Below are positions 10,760 to 14,327 of a stretch of 14,327 bases of DNA, in pieces. The number at the start of each line of letters is the position of its first letter. Position 1 is the first letter of the stretch. The stretch is from contig JBBTRD010000009.1 of NCBI GenBank assembly GCA_038065335.1, positions 1-14,327 of the forward strand, given 5' to 3'. The notes under the pieces were generated by a model. The model was not told the origin of the DNA, searched no databases, and worked only from the letters and a program-made list of their open reading frames with translations. The translations under genes and the position numbers were made by a program. This DNA is from 2-01-FULL-41-21 sp038065335 (GTDB taxonomy: Bacteria > Patescibacteriota > Minisyncoccia > 2-02-FULL-40-12 > GWA2-44-9).

Positions 10760-11018
10760 CTACTATACTTATGTATTGCGTAGTCTAAAGACTAAACAAT
10801 ATTATACAGGTTTTACGTCGGACCTACGGAAGCGTTTCAAAGAACATAATAGTGGTAAGAGTGTGCACACAAGAGGACGTGGCCCGTTTGAACTGATATA
10901 CTATGAAGTGTGTAAAAATGAAAAAGATGCGACAGAACGTGAAAAATATCTTAAATCGGGCCATGGTAAGCTCTATCTTAAAAAAAGATTGAAGCGCTTC
11001 CTGGTTCCTACGGGATGA
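10755..11018 (+). CDS. GIY-YIG domain protein (UPF0213/YhbQ-like)
   Basis: An 87-aa single-domain GIY-YIG protein. Motifs: YTYVLRS with YYTGFTSDL (the GIY-YIG pair in its YhbQ-like form), the conserved Arg of DLRKRFKEHN, and the Glu in DATEREKYLK that would bind metal. Some family members are nucleases in repair or recombination; stand-alone ones mostly lack a known role. The frame opens upstream at 10686 and a second ATG is at 10734, but those residues derive from the repeat elements, while MFYYTYVLRS from 10755 matches the family's usual N-terminus. Its stop overlaps the PfkB start (ATGA at 11015-11018), so the two are translationally coupled. Confidence 0.85.
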   Translation: MFYYTYVLRSLKTKQYYTGFTSDLRKRFKEHNSGKSVHTRGRGPFELIYYEVCKNEKDATEREKYLKSGHGKLYLKKRLKRFLVPTG

Positions 11019-12031
11019 AGTACGATGTAATAACAATAGGATCCGCCAGCAGAGATGTGTTTTTGAATTCGCCGGAGTTTAAAGTTCTTGGTGATAACGA
11101 TTTTGCAACCGGTCAGGCAATATGCTTGCCTCTAGGTTCGAAAATAGAAATTAAAAAAATCGTTTTTGCGACGGGTGGAAGCGGCACCAACACGGCTGTT
11201 ACTTTTGCCCGCCAAGGATTAAAGACGGCTTGCATCAGTATCATCGGCCACGATCTCAACGCTACGGCGATTCTTGAAGAATTGGCGGGGGAAGGCGTGG
11301 ATACTTCTTTTTTTCAGAAACACGCTGACGACATGACGGCCTATTCTCTCATTCTGGTTAATGATAGCGGAGAACGGACAATCTTATCCTATAAGGGTGA
11401 GGGTCAACATTTTGAAGCCTCCCAGATTTCGTTTGACCAACTTGAAGCTGGATGGCTTATTCTGGGCAGTCTCGGGGGTCATTATGATTTATTTGAAAAG
11501 GCCGTCAATTGGGCGGCGGCTCATGGTACAAAAATTGCGCTTAATCCCGGGACTAAAGAATTAGCGTTGGGATTAGAAAAATTAAAACCGTTTTTGAAGC
11601 GGTGCGCGGTGGCCTCGATGAATCAAGAAGAAGCGGCCCAACTGTTGGGGCTTGAATTTAACAAAGAAGGCGAAATATTTAAAGCTATGGACGAAATTGT
11701 CGAAGGGATATTTATTATGACCAAAGGCCACGAGGGCGTAGCCGTGTCGGATGGGACGTGCATTTATCGGGCCGGCGTGCCGGATTCGCCAATCGTGGAA
11801 CGCACAGGCGCGGGGGATGCGTTTATTTCCGGATTCGTGGCGGAATACGCAAAGCAGATCAACAACTCACAACCAACAACCGACAACATCGAAGCAATCA
11901 AGAAAGCCATCCAATTGGCGACAGCCAATTCATCATCGGTGGTTGCTCAATATGGCGCCAAAGCCGGTATTTTAAAAAAGGGTGATTTCGGCCCGTGGCC
12001 ATTGGTTAAAGTTGAACAGTCTCAACTTTAA
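11015..12031 (+). CDS. PfkB-family carbohydrate kinase
   Basis: A 338-aa ribokinase/PfkB-fold kinase that phosphorylates a sugar, sugar phosphate or nucleoside with ATP. Seen: the N-terminal substrate motif GGSGTNTAVTFARQG, the mid-domain strand ERTILSYKGEG, the ATP and catalytic motif RTGAGDAFISGF (catalytic D268), and C-terminal ATSSSV-like NSSSVVAQYGAKAG. The exact substrate is not predictable from motifs; with aldolase downstream and pentose-phosphate genes upstream, a phosphofructokinase- or ribokinase-like role is possible. Residues about 282-293 (INNSQPTTDN) are encoded by an ACAACC-type tract and look like an insertion in a helix connection. The start overlaps the GIY-YIG stop by four bases. 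Confidence 0.92.
   Translation: MKYDVITIGSASRDVFLNSPEFKVLGDNDFATGQAICLPLGSKIEIKKIVFATGGSGTNTAVTFARQGLKTACISIIGHDLNATAILEELAGEGVDTSFFQKHADDMTAYSLILVNDSGERTILSYKGEGQHFEASQISFDQLEAGWLILGSLGGHYDLFEKAVNWAAAHGTKIALNPGTKELALGLEKLKPFLKRCAVASMNQEEAAQLLGLEFNKEGEIFKAMDEIVEGIFIMTKGHEGVAVSDGTCIYRAGVPDSPIVERTGAGDAFISGFVAEYAKQINNSQPTTDNIEAIKKAIQLATANSSSVVAQYGAKAGILKKGDFGPWPLVKVEQSQL
11859..11889. repeat. ACAACC-word tract inside PfkB gene
   Basis: A run of CAACAACTCACAACCAAC words. The 13-mer ACAACCGACAACA at 11876-11888 occurs in inverse orientation inside tgt (5035-5047). Both tracts are translated with a TTDN segment. Confidence 0.5.
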
Positions 12032-12040
12032 CAGAAGCAA

Positions 12041-12067
12041 GAATTACGAAGCACGAATCAAGAATTG
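12041..12067. repeat. GAATTACGAA-word tract spanning the TTG start
   Basis: GAATTACGAAGCACGAATC and the following bases are words like those in the PMT gene at 7163-7205. The tract occupies the PfkB-to-unknown gene spacer and runs into the presumed TTG start at 12065. Confidence 0.4.
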
Positions 12068-13360
12068 AAAACAAATCCATATGAAAAATTGACTCGCATT
12101 TTAGGAACTTCGGCGGAGGCGCTTTTGGATTTGGATAAAAAAATGTCGATTGTGAGTGGAAAAACCGGTGTTTTGGATGCTGTGATTGATAATAACGACC
12201 AAAATATTGACCGAATATTGACTGATCTAGATTTGACTCGCGTTTCGACGGCCGAAGAAGTCTATGATGCGCTAGCGCAAAGACTTACAGTTATTGATAA
12301 AAAATTATTTGAATTATTAGATAAGCCGGATTTGGCTGAACTTTCCGATGATCCCGGAAAGATTCGGGACATGGCTTTGAGAATTTTTCATCCACCTCAA
12401 GGACTGTTTATTAAAAAAGAAAAAGTGGTCGAATTATTAGCGAAGCATCCGCCCCAATCGTTACTCGAGCATTTTGGTTATCAAAGTGTGGACGAGTTGC
12501 TGGAGAAAGAAGGTTTTGTGTCCGTTACGGCGATCTTGCGTCTTACCCAGACCAAAGAATGGATGCATAATTTTTTTAAGGTCGCGTATCAGAATTTGGG
12601 GCCTGAAGATTTTGAGGACAGGGACGTGGAAATTAAAATACTAAACACGAAACGGCTCGTTGTCGCGCAAAAGTTTATGAGCCAGAAATTACACAACGTC
12701 AGCCATCTTAAAGAGTACGGCGTGATCTTTATCAGTCCTGATCCCATTGACCAGCCCGGCGAGACCCTGCGGATGTTTTTGCTTATCTTGCACTATTTAC
12801 ACGAAGTGCCGTTCTATTCGGATCTATTTCGAAAGTTTTTGCCCGATTCGGATTTTAGCGCGAAACTTCAATCGTTATTGCGGGGAGACGTACTTGAAGA
12901 ATCTGAAATATTAAAAATAAAATCTAAAAAATCTATGGTCTGGCCGATCGTGCAACGTTATTTGGCGAAAAATAATCCAACGGATTCGCGTCTGCGCGAG
13001 CATCACGTAAATCCTGAAGCCGAACACTGGTATCGTGTTGCTAAAAATTTTCAGAAATTCGCCGAAGTGATAAATGAAAAGTTCCCGCCGGAGGCGGGTC
13101 AGCCTCCGGCTGACAATATTGATTATTGGACTGGCCTTGATCACGTGGGCGATTTTTTTAAAAACAAAGAGGGCGTGGATACTTTCGTGAGTTTTAATGT
13201 GGTAGATTTAGTGATGTCCTTGGCAACACAAGGCGAGGCGAAATACACCTATCATCAGCAAGAAGCGCTGTGGAATCACATCTTTTCTAAATACATGGGG
13301 CACGATAGAATGAATAAACTCATTGAAGAAAATATTATTAAAGGTTTTATCGGATTTTAA
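12065..13360 (+). CDS. Conserved-looking unknown protein, 431 aa
   Basis: I do not recognise this protein. It is soluble (no signal peptide or membrane segment), mostly helical and charged, with few cysteines and no clear catalytic motif. No ATG lies near the N-terminus: the frame is open from 12032 and the only early initiator is TTG at 12065; the next Met is residue 27 (KKMSIVSGK). Recognisable segments include HPPQSLLEHFGYQSVDELL, which reads like a helical repeat, and LHYLHEVPFYSDLFRKFL. Two stretches derive from repeats: residues 281-290 (EILKIKSKKS) and 340-350 (PPEAGQPPADN). The stop is 6 nt before the aldolase ATG and the gene lies 33 nt past PfkB, so it is probably part of the same sugar-phosphate operon. 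A partner or regulator of those enzymes is possible but not shown. Confidence 0.8.
   Translation: MKTNPYEKLTRILGTSAEALLDLDKKMSIVSGKTGVLDAVIDNNDQNIDRILTDLDLTRVSTAEEVYDALAQRLTVIDKKLFELLDKPDLAELSDDPGKIRDMALRIFHPPQGLFIKKEKVVELLAKHPPQSLLEHFGYQSVDELLEKEGFVSVTAILRLTQTKEWMHNFFKVAYQNLGPEDFEDRDVEIKILNTKRLVVAQKFMSQKLHNVSHLKEYGVIFISPDPIDQPGETLRMFLLILHYLHEVPFYSDLFRKFLPDSDFSAKLQSLLRGDVLEESEILKIKSKKSMVWPIVQRYLAKNNPTDSRLREHHVNPEAEHWYRVAKNFQKFAEVINEKFPPEAGQPPADNIDYWTGLDHVGDFFKNKEGVDTFVSFNVVDLVMSLATQGEAKYTYHQQEALWNHIFSKYMGHDRMNKLIEENIIKGFIGF
12907..12932. repeat. Inverted half-copy of the 71-bp repeat inside the unknown gene
   Basis: These 26 bases match the reverse complement of the right half of the 71-bp repeats (9371-9441, 9897-9967) at 25 positions, and are translated in frame. 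AT-rich sequence makes chance similarity possible, though less likely at this length. Confidence 0.4.
13084..13113. repeat. Twin-hairpin element inside the unknown gene
   Basis: CCCGCC-GGA-GGCGGG (13084-13098) directly followed by TCAGCC-TCC-GGCTGA (13099-13113). The centres GCCGGAGGC and GCCTCCGGC are inverse copies of each other. Translated as PPEAGQPPAD. Confidence 0.7.
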
Positions 13361-13366
13361 AAAGCG

Positions 13367-14272
13367 ATGACGTTAAATGATTATTTAAAACAAGCTAGAG
13401 AGAGAAAATACACGATTGGACATTTTAATTTTGCGACCGAGGATGTATTGAAAGCGATTGTGGCCGGGGCCAAAGAAGCGGGGGCGCCCTGCGTAATGGT
13501 GGGAACGTCGGAAGGGGAAGCTGATTTTGTGGGATTAAAAGAAGCGGTCGCTCTGGTTCGGGCGGTGGCTGACGATCTGCAATTCCCCGTGTTTCTAAAC
13601 GCTGATCATTTTAAATCATTTGAGAAATGCAAATCAGCGATTGATGCTGGTTATGATTCGGTCATTGCCGACCCCGCAAAGCCGTCTGCTGACAGCCGCG
13701 GGGCAAGCGGTCCTTATACTTTTGAAGAAAAGATTGCTATCACAAAACAAGTTGTCGAATACGCGAGAGAAGTTTCAAAATTTAAAAATTTAAATATTTC
13801 CGTAGAAGGGGAGCTGGGTTATTTGAAGGGTTCATCCGAAGTTCAAACTAAAATTGAAATTAGTCCGGCGGATTATTCAAAACCAGAAGAAGTGGCCGAT
13901 TTTGTCGCCCAAACTGGCGTGGACCGGATGGCCGTCGTTTTTGGCAATATTCACGGTATTGTCACGGATCAAACAGAAAAATTAGATATTGAACATTTTT
14001 CAAAGATTGTGGTTGCGGCACCGGCACCATATTATGTACTTCATGGCGCGTCCGGTTTGAAAGACGAAGATATTAAATTGGCTATCAGGGCGGGTATCAC
14101 GAATGTTCATTTCAACACCGAACTTCGCGTGGCCTATCATGACAAACTCAAAGAAGAATTTGCTGACCCGGCCACTTTCAACGAAACCACTCCTTACAAA
14201 TACCTCGGTCCCGCCGCCGAAGAGGTCAAAAAACTCGTCATTGCCAAGACGCACTTGTTTATGGGTCGATAA
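13367..14272 (+). CDS. fba: Class II fructose-bisphosphate aldolase family protein
   Basis: A 301-aa zinc-dependent class II aldolase, which splits or forms fructose-1,6-bisphosphate from dihydroxyacetone phosphate and glyceraldehyde-3-phosphate. Key residues: catalytic D80 and zinc H81 (FLNADHFKS; usually LDHG), E147/E149 (SVEGELG), zinc H196 (FGNIHG; usually GTSHG), zinc H226 (VLHGASGL), and the substrate segment NVHFNTELR (usually KINI-T). The active-site set is complete but the surrounding motifs are divergent, so a related aldol substrate (tagatose- or other ketose-phosphate) is possible. Residues about 102-113 (AKPSADSRGASG) derive from a CCCCGC/GCGGGG palindrome. The start is 6 nt after the preceding stop; no Shine-Dalgarno site. 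The product would link the PfkB step to lower glycolysis. Confidence 0.93.
   Translation: MTLNDYLKQARERKYTIGHFNFATEDVLKAIVAGAKEAGAPCVMVGTSEGEADFVGLKEAVALVRAVADDLQFPVFLNADHFKSFEKCKSAIDAGYDSVIADPAKPSADSRGASGPYTFEEKIAITKQVVEYAREVSKFKNLNISVEGELGYLKGSSEVQTKIEISPADYSKPEEVADFVAQTGVDRMAVVFGNIHGIVTDQTEKLDIEHFSKIVVAAPAPYYVLHGASGLKDEDIKLAIRAGITNVHFNTELRVAYHDKLKEEFADPATFNETTPYKYLGPAAEEVKKLVIAKTHLFMGR
13672..13703. repeat. Palindromic element inside aldolase gene
   Basis: CCCCGC (13672-13677) and GCGGGG (13698-13703) with a short inner CTG/CAG pairing. Encodes an extra Ala/Ser/Gly-rich stretch just before the PYTFEEKI helix. Confidence 0.45.
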
Positions 14273-14327
14273 GCTCCCTCCACCCCAACCCCCGACTCGA
14301 CCGATAATAAACCTGTTCCAGCGACAG
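14273..14327. other. Downstream end, nothing identified
   Basis: After the aldolase stop there are 55 bases, C-rich at first, in which I see no gene start, hairpin or promoter. Confidence 0.5.

Noticed and set aside
13776..13802. Possible AT-rich repeat insertion in the aldolase gene (FKNLNIS)
   Set aside because: Only about 12 bases match the 71-bp repeat, which is too little in such AT-rich sequence.
1..14327. Recoded TGA (code 25 as in Gracilibacteria)
   Set aside because: TGA ends the gap-broken gene at 2702 and the GIY-YIG gene at 11016, both overlapping the next start as normal coupled stops.

Overview
The window looks like a scaffold from a Patescibacteria (Candidate Phyla Radiation) genome, most likely Parcubacteria-like. 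The signs are: compact genes; TGA used as an ordinary stop (so not the recoded Gracilibacteria code); almost no Shine-Dalgarno sites; a DUF5652-type small membrane protein; a patchy sugar-phosphate gene set; and numerous GC-rich palindromes plus AT-rich word tracts, several of them inside coding sequence. This assignment is inferred from the sequence style and the gene families; no marker gene was compared.

Layout. 1-435: a small signal-like ORF with its own promoter, Shine-Dalgarno site and terminator. 438-1262: a membrane-anchored DsbA-like thiol oxidoreductase. 1281-1915: an RRM RNA-binding protein behind a ~200-nt structured leader, with a terminator. 1928-2078: a gene-free island of three inverted repeats. 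2121-3534: an unrecognised gene, broken by a 100-N gap that looks like an unmerged 55-bp contig overlap, coupled to endonuclease IV. 3594-3836: the DUF5652-like protein, sharing a bidirectional terminator with convergent tgt (3902-5260, minus). 5346-6513: a coiled-coil protein, glutaredoxin and superoxide dismutase in one operon. 6526-6823: a hairpin and a small minus-strand lipoprotein-like ORF with a strong promoter. 6848-8320 (minus): a PMT-family mannosyltransferase. 8457-14272: a plus-strand run of thioredoxin-reductase-like flavoenzyme, RpiB, ribulose-phosphate 3-epimerase, GIY-YIG protein, PfkB kinase, an unknown protein and class II aldolase.

How the genes work together. DsbA-like protein, glutaredoxin, superoxide dismutase and an AhpF-like reductase form a redox and oxidative-stress theme. 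RpiB, Rpe, a PfkB kinase and aldolase link the non-oxidative pentose-phosphate steps with lower glycolysis. Nfo, Tgt and PMT add base-excision repair, tRNA modification and cell-surface glycosylation.

The most striking signal is not a gene. Palindromic elements and AT-rich tracts sit both between genes and, in frame, inside tgt (three palindromes and one tract), PMT (two and two), the gap-broken gene, PfkB, the 431-aa unknown and the aldolase. In Tgt the extra length accounts for nearly all of its excess over the usual size and even separates the zinc ligands. Two near-identical 71-bp AT-rich repeats also supply the start-proximal region of two neighbouring genes. A second pattern is -10 boxes lying only 5-8 nt before the ATG of many genes, which suggests leaderless mRNAs.
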